Shown one piece after another: positions 23,173 to 34,555 of a stretch of DNA of 64,000 nt. Under the pieces are notes generated by a model. The model was not told the DNA's origin, searched no databases, and worked only from the letters and a program-made list of their open reading frames with translations. The DNA lies in assembly GCA_029531795.1 (NCBI GenBank), contig JAPEIS010000011.1, forward strand, positions 2,232,001 through 2,296,000, written 5' to 3'. This stretch comes from Sclerotinia nivalis (Eukaryota; Ascomycota; Leotiomycetes; Helotiales; Sclerotiniaceae). Positions within the stretch are counted from its first letter, which is position 1. Every line of letters begins with the position of its first letter. The translations under genes were made by a program, and so were the position numbers.

Positions 23173-23355
23173 GTAAAGAGAGTAATTTTATCAGGTCACA
23201 TATACACTAGTTTAGTTTAGATCTAATGCTGAACCGGGTATAAATACCCTGTCAGTTCTATTCTTCAATCTACACCCCTATCGTCTAAAACTCATCTCTT
23301 TTCTACAATGGATTACCCCACACATAACTAATATAGGTTTCAAACGAAAATCCAA
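23173..23355 (+). promoter_or_regulatory. 183-bp inverted-repeat copy B, carries a TATA box
   Basis: Inverted copy of 19651-19833. GGGTATAAATACCC lies at about 23238-23251 and points at the gene starting at 23610. Most of the roughly seven differences from copy A are G-to-A in this copy. Confidence 0.75.
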
Positions 23356-23609
23356 CAGCATTGGTCTTCCACTCTTATACTTCGTTCGATCAATCGGTTG
23401 AAGGGATAAATGACTTATTCTCGGATAATATGCAAAATTACGTGTCGCTCCCATGACAAATAATCGCGACACTTTGATAGGCCTCGGCAAATGAGAAGTG
23501 GTGTGATTTTTTTGTCATGAAGTCTTGGCGCTCTAGGCAGCAATCTACTTTAGATAGAAAATTTCCCAACCTTCCGTTTACTTTGTTCAACCTCTATTTT
23601 GTTGTAATC

Positions 23610-25577
23610 ATGCCTCAATCCCCACTTCCACTCAATCACGATACAACCAGAAATACGTTGCGTACGCATCCTTATTTTGACAAGACACCTTGTGACAAAT
23701 GGGATGTTGTGGACTTCTGTAATAAAATATACGAGGAATTGGGCTATGTGAAGTACAATATATCCAGTGTTCACAACTGCTGGCGGACATCCATACAACA
23801 CCTACAGAATAGCGAGGATCCCAAAATTGCTGGGGTGGCTAGTAAACTGCGGGCGGCATGGGTTCTTTCAGTAAGTTGATTCTCCGAGCTACAAAACTAA
23901 TATCTACGCATCATCTGTATCGCAGGATGCCTTCGTGGCGTCCTGGTCAACGGTACACCGAGGCGCATATCGCAGCCTGCCTTCGCGGCCGACTGAGAAA
24001 CGATTGTGTACTCTTTGGGTGTGGCTTCTTCGCGAAGACCCCTCGCTCCTGGGTTGCTGTTGACCTTCGTGGCCATCAGATTCACTAGCCCAGTCGAGCT
24101 TGATGTTTGTTAATAGGTACTCTTTTGACAGAGCCCGAAAAACGACCAGCAAAGGGCCAAGAATTTCATCAAATCAATAACGAGAAAGCGTCGACGACGC
24201 AATGTCGCCAATCATGGGCCTACTACTATCGCTATCAACCAAAGTAGTATTATGTTGAATTCGTCGCAAACAGGAACCACTATTATGTTAGTATTCCTTC
24301 CAAGGATAGTGGAATAACAACCATCGTTAACAATTCTATACATATAGTGGAGCTTCTATCTATCAAGATGACCCAGACACAAATTGTGCCGGTTCAGAAG
24401 CTAATAATGATCCCAATAGTCTGAACGCGACTGTTGACTCCAGCCTCGACAAGCAAGACTCACTGGCAATAGAAGTCTCCGACACAAAGAGGCTTCAAGA
24501 AATCCTTGGTTGCTTGGAGGATTCTCGTACGACTGTTACTAATGACAAGAAGATGTTACTCACCTATAGCAATGTTTACCTTCAAGATATCATGTTAGAC
24601 TATACCCGACGCACTGGCAAAGTTAAGCCAATTCATTTTGGTATCCTGGATGCCGAATCCATCACGACATTGGATCTCATGCGAGAAGATTGTGAGCAGA
24701 TCACAGACTGTGTTGAAGAATCACCGCTCCCTAGGTTTCCCCTAGAGTTGCTTCAGGCCCTCGAGAAGTATGAGAAGGTCAGTCAGTACTTTGCCTTTAG
24801 ATTTTCGGAGGACTAATGATTGATGACTTTGATAGGCGAATTCCTATGAGCACTCATGCCAAATCGAACGCACAATGTCTCATAGGGGTGATATCAAATG
24901 GATCGGTGATGTTTCGTGCCACATGTGAATTATACACCATCTTCGCCTTATATCATAGGCTGATTTTAGAGCAGTGTCCGGCTTTTAGAGAACTCCGGAA
25001 TGATCTTGGATGAAGAGCTGAGTGAAGGGGTTTGGGATTGTTTGGTTTATCCTCGCTTCCTAGACGAAGTTTTCTGCGAGATTCCAGAGCTTGTTCTTCA
25101 ACGGTAAACCCTTATCCCAATTCTCTGCTCTTTTATTTATCTGCTTTGGCTAATAATCAACATCGTTGCAGCAAAGAAATTTCTCTCTTAGCAACTCGCT
25201 ACCAACCGTACTCCTACTTCATCAACGAACCTCGTTACGATGCAATCGCACGCCGTCGTAAGCTATCTGCTGACGGCAGCTCTCAATCTTGTTATGAACT
25301 GTTTGTTTTGGAGACAATTCGCAAATGGGAAGGGGAACTTGCTACGAAATGGCTCAACGATTTTGATAAGCTTGTAGGTGGCTTGAGAGCGATGCTGTGC
25401 CACATTGGCGAGTTGGTAGAAAACGATTCTACAGTCATGAAGAAGATAAAGGTGGTTGGCATACTACAAGCTGGTTAGGATATTGTCTGTTGCTTAGTAC
25501 TTCTTTGCTAATCATGTTAGGTCGTCGACACCAGCTTCTTATTATGTCTTGTATTGGCAAGGATGTATTTTACTTGA
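23610..25577 (+). CDS. Hypothetical multi-exon protein, about 499 aa
   Basis: A hand-built model has eight exons: 23610-23870, 23926-24052, 24117-24243, 24348-24777, 24836-24924, 24975-25103, 25172-25451 and 25521-25577. Every junction uses GT/AG, and the sum is 500 codons including the stop. Good coding texture supports it, for example CDKWDVVDFCNKIYEELGYV in exon 1, WDCLVYPRFLDEVF in exon 6 and SCYELFVLETIRKWEGELAT in exon 7. Exon 3 has an alternative reading and donor that also keep the frame, and the last exon is the least certain. The protein appears soluble and helical; no family is recognised. It sits behind a copy of the 183-bp TATA-bearing repeat, as does the gene at 18958. Confidence 0.45.
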
Positions 25578-25889
25578 AGCGTGGTCATATACATGAGCTT
25601 CCGGGAGAGCTTAAAGATATGAAGAAGTTACAATACATCTTCGCGTCATACTGGAAAGCACGGGTATGTACCTTGGTTCCCTCGTTCTCTTCGAAATCTC
25701 ATGCTCTTTGTAGGAAATTGTTCGATGTGGTGTTCGGCTTCTGGAAGAATTTTTGCAACAAAATTTAGAGCAGGATCAAAAGGCTATGAATATTTTGTCT
25801 CCAAACTTCCTTTAAATTTTCTTTGGTTGATAATCACAATATAAATGAAATATATAATGCAAATTATGTTTAAAACTATGTTATGAACC

Positions 25890-26225
25890 ATAGTACCTGA
25901 GGACTTTAGGCTCAATTGTCAGCAGACATTAGTAGAACCTCGGGGATGGAACGATGGCATGTGATAGATAGATTGATAGAAAGTCGAGCAGTCTACCCGA
26001 GATCGACTGATAGACTGTCGAGCAGTTTATCCAACAGAGAAAGAAGGTCTATATAAGCAGAATGTATTTCTTTATTATATAGAGCTTCGTGCTCAACTTA
26101 AATAGTAATCTCAACCATTAGTTACTTAGTTACTTCTCGATTGGAAACAATTGTTCAATCCTCTGCTTGACTACTTCAATACACAAACCCTACGGCACTC
26201 CACCACATCCACATGACTAGAGAAA
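25890..26225 (+). repeat. Diverged solo LTR-like repeat
   Basis: Shares the core TATA and leader of the LTR at 5081-5383 (GGTCTATATAAGCAG at about 26046, then AGAGCTTCGTGCTCAA) and a CTGCTTGACTAC-like block near the 3' end. The ends are too diverged to place exactly. Confidence 0.55.
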
Positions 26226-27149
26226 TTGACGACATACCACTCATCCTAAATTCTATACTATACAGAGCCTTTAACTCTTGTCTCTTTAAGCTCAATTACT
26301 TTTTTTTGTATGCCAAGGTATCTCTCTGATCGTTATTCGGTCTCCATTCTCGCTCAATTGCTACTTTAAATTTCGCAATTGTTCTCCTATCAAATGTCCC
26401 CCATATATCTATTTTTAGTAATATACAGGCACTTCTTAGTGCCCAAAGAGCCGCTCCCTTATTTTGCTACTCTTCACCGGTCCCAAAAGGACACTCTCGC
26501 ATCTCTATGTTCTTGTGAGCTACTCCCCTAACTATCTGTAAACTTCCATCTCTGGTATACCCGCGCCGGCAACGGCTCACAGCGACCTAGCGTAGCTCAA
26601 TCGTCAACTATCTGAAAGAAATCACTTAGCCACCAACACCTCTTGATGAATACAGTACTTGGTCGAGGAGTACCGTCGCACAGGGTGTGGTGGGTACAGA
26701 TCAACCATCCTCCCTATTTGTAGTGGCAAATTGAAGTAACCTTTATGCGTCAATTGTCCACTTGTACTGTCCAATTTGTGATCTCTTTCAATGATTCAGA
26801 ACATACTAAACATTGCTAATCTGTGCTGCGATAATGTACATTAGGTCATTTTCCCACATTGATGAACAAAGTAGGAAACGTCTAAAATAATATATTATCT
26901 AATATCCCTATGATATGTCTTAGATAAGTTTTATGTATTTGTATTATCTATCCCGGCTCACATTTCTGAATAGATGATAGGTTAAATAGGGATTAAACTA
27001 GAAAACCCAATCTTTAAACCTGTTACTAATGGAACCGGCCAAGAGCACAATTGTTAATCATTATAGATTATTTCCTGGTACACCCCGACCCCCCAATGAT
27101 CCTGTCATACTCCGTAATAAAACAATCTATAGTATAAAACATAAAATAA
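26226..27149. other. Intergenic stretch with a dispersed-repeat trace
   Basis: No supported gene. 26500-26567 resembles 33420-33484 (shared CTGTAAACTTCCA and GTATACCCGC), so part of it is a diverged copy of the repeat that forms the spacer in the 33-kb inverted repeat. Confidence 0.45.
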
Positions 27150-27923
27150 TTAGAGATAAGCCCTAGATCCTGACGACGATCTTTCGCGTGATGACCTAAA
27201 CTCAGGTATGTCTCTCATGTAAGATCTTGAGTTTGAGCCCGATTCGGATTTTATTCGAGGGGTTCGTCTGGAGCTTGAATGGATATTTTCATTCGTATAT
27301 TTCCTGAGTCTTGCACCCCTTTCTAACCCTTCTTCATCACTATATGTAAGGTCGAATGGGCGCCGAAAGCTCCGCCCACGGTCCAGAGCAGGATTTGTGC
27401 GTTTGGAAACTCCGGCATATTGTGAGGTGGTAGATGGTGGAGGTGAGCTTACAGGTGGAGATGAGGTGGTGGCAGGTAAGAATGAGTTGGCAGCAGGTAA
27501 GGACGAGGTGGCGGCAGGTAAGGATGAAGTTGCTGGTTGTGCGGTGGAAGGTGGGGGAGTATATTGTATAGCCCGAGTAAGACCTGTCGCCATAACTTCG
27601 TTGTGTGTTCTGTAATCGCCAGGACCTGTCGCAATAACATTCTGGGTACATCGTTAGCATAAATGCTTTGTTTCATACTATATAAAATAGAGAATAGAGC
27701 GCACATCAATAGCAGATAATATAGGCAGAGAAGAAGACTCTTCAGAACTATAAATACATGTCTGCTCATCATTTTGGACTACCACCCAGACTCTAGTACC
27801 TGGGCACAACACAGCCAACTCATCGCCTTTCTTCATGACAGTTTGAGTTCGATCATGGCATGCCCTCCTTCGTCTACGTTCATCACCAACAATAGGTGCA
27901 AGCCTCCTGGTATATTTGGCCAT
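27150..27923 (-). CDS. MADS-box-like protein, two exons, 236 aa
   Basis: Exon 1 is 27923-27705 and exon 2 is 27641-27150, joined in phase 0 by a 63-nt intron (27642-27704) with a TGCTAACGA branch site. Residues 1 to about 65 are Arg-rich and then carry a block resembling the MADS/SRF DNA-binding fold: VMKKGDELAVLC, a hydrophobic strand (VWVVV), and an IYSSEE turn. In classical MADS domains the matching block is LLKKAYELSVLC followed by a beta strand. The N-terminal basic part is shorter than usual. Exon 2 encodes a disordered tail with Pro/Ser/Ala repeats (SSLPAAT-type) and an Arg/Ser-rich end. If real, it is a sequence-specific transcription factor. It lies 480 bp from the FRE gene, transcribed away from it. 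Confidence 0.6.
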
Positions 27924-28296
27924 CCTGGATGTATGAAATTTTGGTATGATGTTCTGAAAGAAATGAAGCTGCGAAACTGATCTCGAAAGTTGAAAACTGA
28001 GCTTTCAGTTAATCGGTAAACCGTTTGGCTTTTTAAAAGGTATTAAACGTTGGTGATATTAAACAAAAATAGAGTTCTTGAAGCCGCGCGCGTAGATGCG
28101 GGCGTTGATGCGGGCGCTTATGCAGCCTGTCATTCGTTCCTGAAAGCGAAAGCCGAACATCAGATTACGGGAGTTGGTTAAATGGGCCATCATGAATACA
28201 TGGGCTACTACTACTACATCTATGCTTCCAGGTTCTCAGTAGTAAGTACATTTTTTTAAAAAAACAATACGCATTTCATTTCCCTAAAAACTTATC

Positions 28297-28384
28297 CAAA
28301 CCATCATCTAAACCATCATCCAAACCATCATCTAAACCATCATCTAAACTATCATCTAAATCATCATCCAAACTATCATCATAA
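28297..28384. repeat. 12-bp tandem repeat upstream of the FRE gene
   Basis: About seven units of CCATCATCTAAA with C/T variants end 18 bp before the FRE start codon, so they lie in its promoter or 5' leader. Confidence 0.85.
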
Positions 28385-28401
28385 TATCCTTTTGTGGAGT
28401 T

Positions 28402-30422
28402 ATGAACTTGACGCAGTGGTACGCAATCTCTTTAGCAGCAATTGCCGTCCTCCTGATCCTTTATCGAATTGGCTCCATTAGTTCTGCCTTTCTTATAGCA
28501 CGGTTCCAGGTACTAGCATTAAGGCATCTGGTTTATCCGTTATTTGTTCAACGGAGATATTGGACTGGTGTTACAAGATTGCAAGGCTTTCTTGTAGGGG
28601 CATATCTAGGTATCAACGGCTTTTGTATGGGTCTTGGGGTAAAGACCACGTCCGATGTTATTTCTCGAGCGGGAATTATGGCCTCGGTGAACCTTATACC
28701 GCTGTTCTTGGGTGGGCGGACTAATGCGTTGGCCAATTTCATTGGTATTTCTATTCATTCTTATTATATAGCACATCACTGGATCGGTCGGGTTGTGATT
28801 ATTCAAAGCCTTTTGCATGTCACATTTGTTTTAGCTGCTGGCCAGCCATGGACCTTTAACTCATCTCAAATCTCTGGAATTTCTGTAAGTAAAATAAAGT
28901 CATACTTGGTTCACTTCTAATATAGATATAGGCTGTGTCAGCGTTATCGCTCTTACTCATTACATCACTATTTTTTTTGCGGAGATTGATGTTTGAGGTA
29001 TTCCTCAAAATTCATTTTTTGTTAGCGTTTATCGTGGTTGTTGCCCTATTGGAACATGTATCACACCTTGGGTTGACTCGAAGCATGTTCCCGATAATTG
29101 CATTATCCTTGTGGTCCTTCAATGCTATAATGCGGTGGGGAAAGATAATTTACTATAACTTTGGTGGTGTTGGTCATTCCTTGACACCACAAGCCGATAT
29201 TTTCCATTTCTATGATGACTCGAAAACGAGGACCGTCAGTGCAATAAGATTGACAGTCCTACTTAGACGGCCTATGAAAATCAACCCAGGTCAATATATG
29301 TATCTGTTTCTCTCGGATATGGGTGTACGCCGACGGTTCCAAGCGCACCCATTCGTGATTGCATGGTGGGACGATTCCTTGAAAGCTACGAAGGTTTCTT
29401 TCTTGATCGAGCCCAGCAATGGCCTAACCTCAAAACTGATTGGACGGGGCTCGCTCCGTAGTGTTGTGATGGACGGGCCTTATGGAAAAGATTTGCGATT
29501 GGATAATTTCGAGACGGTCATTCTAGTGGCAAAGGGAATTGGAATTGCTGGTATCATTCCTTATGTTAGAAGTCTGACATATCGTAGAGTGAATAAGGAT
29601 AAAAATTACGATTCTTATCGACGAGGTCTTATCACACGAAAAATCGATCTGTATTGGGTCCTTGAGGATAATTGTCAGGAAGATTGGATTTCGGATTGGC
29701 TTGTGGATCTGCAGATGCGAGATTCAGAGAAGGTTGTGATACATTGCAATATGCCTAATTTCCGTACGGAGAAGTGCTGACATACTCTTACAGCTTATTT
29801 TGAACTGCACTTGTTTCTATCCACGAAAAATGACAAAACCCCCTCCAATTGTGGAAGATCCCCATTGGAGGTTTGTATATCAACAGCAGGCAATACCGAT
29901 AATCGAAGGGTTCATAACTAAGCAGGTACAAAGATCTGCAGGAAAATCTAAAGTCGCCGGTAGGACCTAACAATCAATTCCCTTTCATTCAAGAATCAAA
30001 CTGAATTTAGTATAGTTTGTGGAACATCTGGATTTACTCATATACTCCGCAATATTGTCATCCAAACGTTGAAGGAGTATAAAGATGTCGAATTCGCGGA
30101 GGTTGAATATCAACCACACGGAGTGCATCATATCCATTCTAGGGTCACTTCCAAAAACTGGGATCAGATAGAGATTGAGGCTACAAATTTGCCTTCTCAA
30201 TTAACTTCTAGAGAACGATACTTGCAGCGATCACAACTTGGGGACACAGCAAGTTCCACATACTTCAAACAAAAACTTGCAAGAAAGCTTGAGAGCAATA
30301 AAGACAGGCTGGTGGAATGGAGACCCGGGGCATCAAACCATCTCTCAACTTTGGAACAGAGAGGTGAGAAAGCAGATAATGTTCAAGGCCGGGATAAAAT
30401 AAATGTGCGAGAGATTGTTTAA
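28402..30422 (+). pseudogene. Ferric-reductase-like (FRE) transmembrane oxidoreductase, frameshifted
   Basis: FRE proteins pass electrons from NADPH through FAD and two hemes across a membrane to reduce metal chelates. Exons are 28402-28884, 28932-29959 and 30016-30422, with in-frame splices. Exon 1 encodes several membrane helices and the heme-ligand region (HHWIGRVV and a downstream SLLH). Exon 2 has the remaining helices (one with KIHFLLAFIVVV), a GQYMYLFL and AHPFVIAWW FAD-binding region, and NADPH-domain segments. Exon 3 has the terminal VCGTSGFTH nucleotide motif and an EVEYQP block where the family normally ends; this frame runs about 90 residues further. The frame breaks near 29775 (stop at 29778), and the rest of the domain continues in another frame. 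A single-base change explains it. Either the gene is dead or the base is an assembly error. Confidence 0.8.
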
Positions 30423-31373
30423 ATCTCAAGTCAAAATTCTTTGATTTCAATACTAAAACCAGAATTTCATATGCTTGGAAGTACTATTAGTATAAAATGT
30501 ATCAATAGATATAGTAATAGCTATAGAGTTTGCACCAGAACCCCACATCCCCGCAAAATGCGGTTCAGTTGGCCAATGATCAGTTGTTTAGAAATACCAA
30601 TGGTTTTTTTGTTTATAATTTCATTGGTCCAATTTGAAGCATGTGCTACGGGACTTTTGCGCAACACGGGGATTCCGAAATCAACTTAGCTCATCCCTAA
30701 ATGTACTAGGTTGCCAAAAATAGGCTCCCCCACCTACATTTTCAACCTCATCGTTGCCACCCCCACCCTCATTTTCAACATCATCGTCGCTCCGTCATCC
30801 TTATCATCATCCTCTCCTCTATTTCTATTTCTATTTCAATCCTGAATTCTTATAGGCTCTGAATCCTTATAGACTTTGGATTTTTTATAGGTTTTGAATC
30901 TGTATATATACAGGTTTTAAGGCCCTGTGATCTTGATTTATTTGTCGAATTAGTATACTGGGGTACGAAAAATATTATTGAGTAAGCTAAGTTCGTTTGC
31001 GAATAGCCTCATTTTTGCCTGAACGATATGCCTTTCTTACTTCCTTCCCCATATAACATATTAGTCATGATTTACTAGGTACCTATCTACGTTTGAGATA
31101 CAAAAGATGTTTTAGTTTTGCATTGATTGGACAAATGGTAACTTTTGTACCTAACGACTACCGTAATCCATTTACCGTAATCCATATACCGTAATCCATT
31201 CACTGTTAATGGTATTCGTATACCATCTTTAGATATTTTGATATATAACAAGATATACAACCCCAAGATCAGTAGCTCAACAAAAACCTAAATACTACAA
31301 GATAAAGATAAACACTCGCAAGAAGCCCCAATCTCACAAGAAATCCCAATTTCGCAAGAAACCCCAATTATAC
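30423..31373. other. Intergenic stretch with short tandem repeats
   Basis: No supported gene. It contains three 14-bp units of TACCGTAATCCAT type at about 31158-31200. Confidence 0.5.
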
Positions 31374-31452
31374 GTGAGTACAAGTCTTTCATCATTTGGA
31401 TATTCATTTAACAAATCATTAGAAACATATGTCTATTTCCATTCTTCTCTTT

Positions 31453-31930
31453 CAGAAAGACAAATAATGTCATATATAATGATGACTTACCAGCATACCG
31501 CCCTATCGATGAAGAACCAATACAACCTACCTCTCGATCCTACAAATACACCTTTGATATCCCATCAGCTGGAACCATGACAATCAATGCAAGAAATGAT
31601 GGAACCTTGATTTTTCACCACGTTCCTACCATTACAACTGATGCCTCACATAGGGTCTCACATGGAGGTATTGCAGGAGATTTGAATGATGGGGACACTA
31701 TTGTTGGTATGAGTGCTGAAGCAAGGCAAGAGAAGTTGGACCAAACAAAGTTGAGACTTCAGGAAGCAAGGGCTAGGTTTCAAGAGTCAATGGACCGTCT
31801 GAATCAGGAATTAACCCTTGTGAAGGATAATGACTCAGTGACTTTGTTAGAGGATGAAGAGGAGGGAGGTTTGACCGGGGATCGGTTGTTTTTCAAGGAC
31901 AATGATTGCAAGGACTTGGTAAAAATTTAA
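31453..31930 (+). CDS. Small coiled-coil hypothetical protein (3' exon)
   Basis: The frame reads without a stop from about 31453 to 31930, although its first ATG is at 31577 (117 aa from there). Upstream, 31373-31451 looks like an intron (GTGAGT donor, TTTCAG acceptor), so an earlier exon in the 31290-31372 region is likely. That region encodes repeated SQE-P-I-like units but in an unresolved phase. The central part contains a heptad-rich helix (about residues 52-85 from the ATG), followed by an acidic tail. No family is recognised. Confidence 0.4.
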
Positions 31931-32206
31931 GATGCTTGGCCTTCACGGTATCAGAGTACTTGAAATGAGTGTAGCTTAATAGAATGGGATCGGTCATTGC
32001 TTTTCTTTTCAATCTTTGTTGTTATATCGCTTGTGTTTAATCTTTTCCAATATCACCTACACCCGTGATCTCACTCAGCTGCTCCTGCTGTGACGAAGGT
32101 CCATGTAGTACGATTATAGAGATCAACACTTAGAATTAAAAGCTACGGAATGAAGGAGCAGTTACAGGAACTCTATAAATACAAGAGAGCGAGCGGTAGC
32201 GGAGCG

Positions 32207-32683
32207 CTAGTCGTTCGGCATCCAATCGGCCACCGACGCAAGGCGTTTCCGAAGGGTTTTCAACTCGATGGACCACCAAGGCTTCGCTTTCTTGGTTGTT
32301 TTGAGTTTCGGAATGCTGGCTTTCGCTGATTTGGTGATGATTTGAGTGAATTCTCTAGCAGCTTCGTCCAGTATTTGTATTAACTGGCTTTGATCAGAAA
32401 GGGCATTAAAGGAATCAGATTCTAAAGTAGAAAGATCGAGATAATCCTTTAAATTCAGGATTATAGATGTCGAGATTTCTGTTTTGAGTATTAATGTAAA
32501 TTTATCCCAATCTGCTCGCTTTGTATTGAATCTTGCTAACGGAGCAATATTTGTTGAACAGATTCCTGTGCCTTTCACTTCAAATAAGATCCCTAGATGA
32601 TCTGATCCAAGATCAGGAAGGACTTGCCAATCAATAATATTGGAGGATATCGCTTCAGTAGCTAAAGTAAGGTCTAGCAGTGA
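32207..32683 (-). mobile_element. Tad-like LINE fragment: endonuclease C-terminus and linker
   Basis: The minus-strand translation shows the end of an APE-type endonuclease (DLTLA... followed by DLGSDHLGILFEV, where GSDH is the conserved catalytic-domain motif). A linker follows with the AKPWWS...EL..LRKRL pattern that precedes the reverse transcriptase in fungal Tad-type LINEs. The reverse transcriptase is absent, so it is a truncated relic. Confidence 0.75.
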
Positions 32684-33338
32684 TAATATTATATTTGCAA
32701 ATCTATGAGTTTTTTACAGTGTATTCAGTGAGACTACAAATATAAGTAAGAGTAACCAATTCTTACCATGCTTTCCCAGATACAAGATGTCAGTCTCAAT
32801 ATCCTTTGAGAAGGTTGCCCCCAGGCAAAAACAACCTTTCTACACCTATTATCCTGTTTGCTCCCTAAGCCTACCCGATATCTCCATTGCCAGCTGCCTT
32901 ATACCCTATTGTAGACCGATATGCGCATCCGTCCTCTCGAGCCGTATAGACAATGTCACTGTCGCTGCCATTATACGCTACGCCCTGCGGCTTGTGCACC
33001 GTTTCGCGTTACCTTGCCGGATCTCTCCTGCACAACAAGGCCGACCATATCTTGCAAGCTTTGCTATGTCTTAACCCCTAGCCAGGCAGCGTAAAACACA
33101 GCGTTTCCAGCTCACTAACCAAAGCGCAACCTGCAAAATCCATTCCCCCAGTGTATAGTTTGTAATCGATGATACCGAAGGTTGGGAACGCGTCGTATAT
33201 GGGTATCGTAAGGTGGCCTCTGCCAAAGCTCATCCGCTGCTGTGATATCTGCCGAATGCTTCGCACAAGAATGAAACTTTGTTAAAAACGTCCCCCTCGT
33301 TCGAGAGTTCCTCCGCCGCCGTGATACCGCTCTTGTAC
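32684..33338 (+). repeat. 655-bp inverted repeat, left arm
   Basis: Reverse complement of 33901-34555 with numerous transitions. This arm keeps C and G where the other has T and A, so it is the less mutated copy. It abuts the minus-strand LINE fragment. Confidence 0.8.
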
Positions 33339-33900
33339 ATTCGTAGAGCAAAGTGCCAAAAACGTCCCTCCATCCCTAATCCACCCATACCTCCGCCGGC
33401 CTCAATAAGACTCTATCACAACCTTTGTACATTCTCGATCACTCCCCTTAACCACCTGTAAACTTCCAATCCAGTATACCCGCAGATTGTACACATTGTT
33501 GGATCGTGAAAACTCTGCATGCTAACGCCCCAGAGGTGCCCTGTCAATCGCCGACACAACGCTTTCCTTCTCAGGCTCTGCTCCCACACAGATTCGTAAA
33601 GGCAGTCCGCTTTGAAATGCTCCTTAAAGCATTTCTCAGGCTCTGCATCCCACTGCAGATTCGTAAAGGTGGTTCCGCTTCGAATTCCGTCGTTGTTTCG
33701 TTGATTGTCGGGTAGTTTTTATCTCCATTCGACTGATAAATCCTCTGTTCCGGGCCCAATTCACGATACCTTCACACCCAGTACCGCTCCTTTTTAAAGC
33801 ACGACCTTTGCCCAGCTCCAGTCTGATTCAATCTTGGCTCTGTAAATAAATTACAGGTTCGTAGGATGCACCACGTACAGGTGTTGAATCATCGCATCCC
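33339..33900. repeat. Spacer of the inverted repeat, with a 65-bp tandem duplication
   Basis: The spacer contains two head-to-tail copies of a 65-bp unit starting TCAGGCTCTG at 33571 and 33636. It also carries a segment (33440-33484) similar to 26500-26567. No coding frame is evident. Confidence 0.6.
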
Positions 33901-34555
33901 GTACAAGAGCGGTATTACGGTGGCAAAGGAACTTTCGAATAAAGGGGATATTTTTAGCAAGTTTCATTCTTATAAGAAGCATTCGGCAAATATTATAACA
34001 ACGGATAAATTCTGGTAAAGGCCATTTTACAATATGTATATACAATATATTCCCAACCCTTTGCATTATCGATTACAAATTATACATTGAGGAAATGGAT
34101 TTTGCAAATTGCACTTTGGTTAGTGAACTGGAAATACTATATTTTAAGCTGCTTGGATAGAGATTAAGATATAGCAAAGCTTGCAAGATATAGTCGGCCT
34201 TGTTGTGTAGGAAAGATCCGGTAAGGTAACACAAAACGGTATACAAGCTACGGGGTGTAATATATAATATTAGCGATAGTAATACTGTTTATACAGTTTG
34301 AAAGGACAGATGTATGTATCGGTCTATAATAGAGTATAAGGTAGTTAGTAATAAAGATACCGGATAGGCTTAGGGAGCAAATAGGATAATGGGTATAAAA
34401 AGATTGTTTTTGTCTGGGGGCAATTTTTTCAAAGGATATTGAAACTGATATTTAGTATCTAAAAAAGTATAGTAAGAATTGGTTATTCTTACTTATATTT
34501 GTAATCTCATTGGATATATTGTAAAAAACTTATAGATTTGTAAATATAATATTAT
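33901..34555 (-). repeat. 655-bp inverted repeat, right arm (AT-shifted)
   Basis: Pairs with 32684-33338. Where they differ this arm is consistently richer in A/T (for example CAAAGCGCAACCTGC in the left arm reads CAAAGTGCAATTTGC here), the pattern expected from RIP. Confidence 0.8.

Larger units (their letters stand above)
23080..23609. other. Intergenic stretch with palindrome and inverted-repeat copy B
   Basis: Holds the palindromic repeat (23135-23159) and the 183-bp repeat (23173-23355), then a short non-repeat leader up to the ATG at 23610. Confidence 0.5.

Noticed and set aside
28297..28384. CRISPR-like appearance of the 12-bp repeat run
   Set aside because: Units are directly adjacent without unique spacers, in a eukaryotic genome; a simple tandem repeat.
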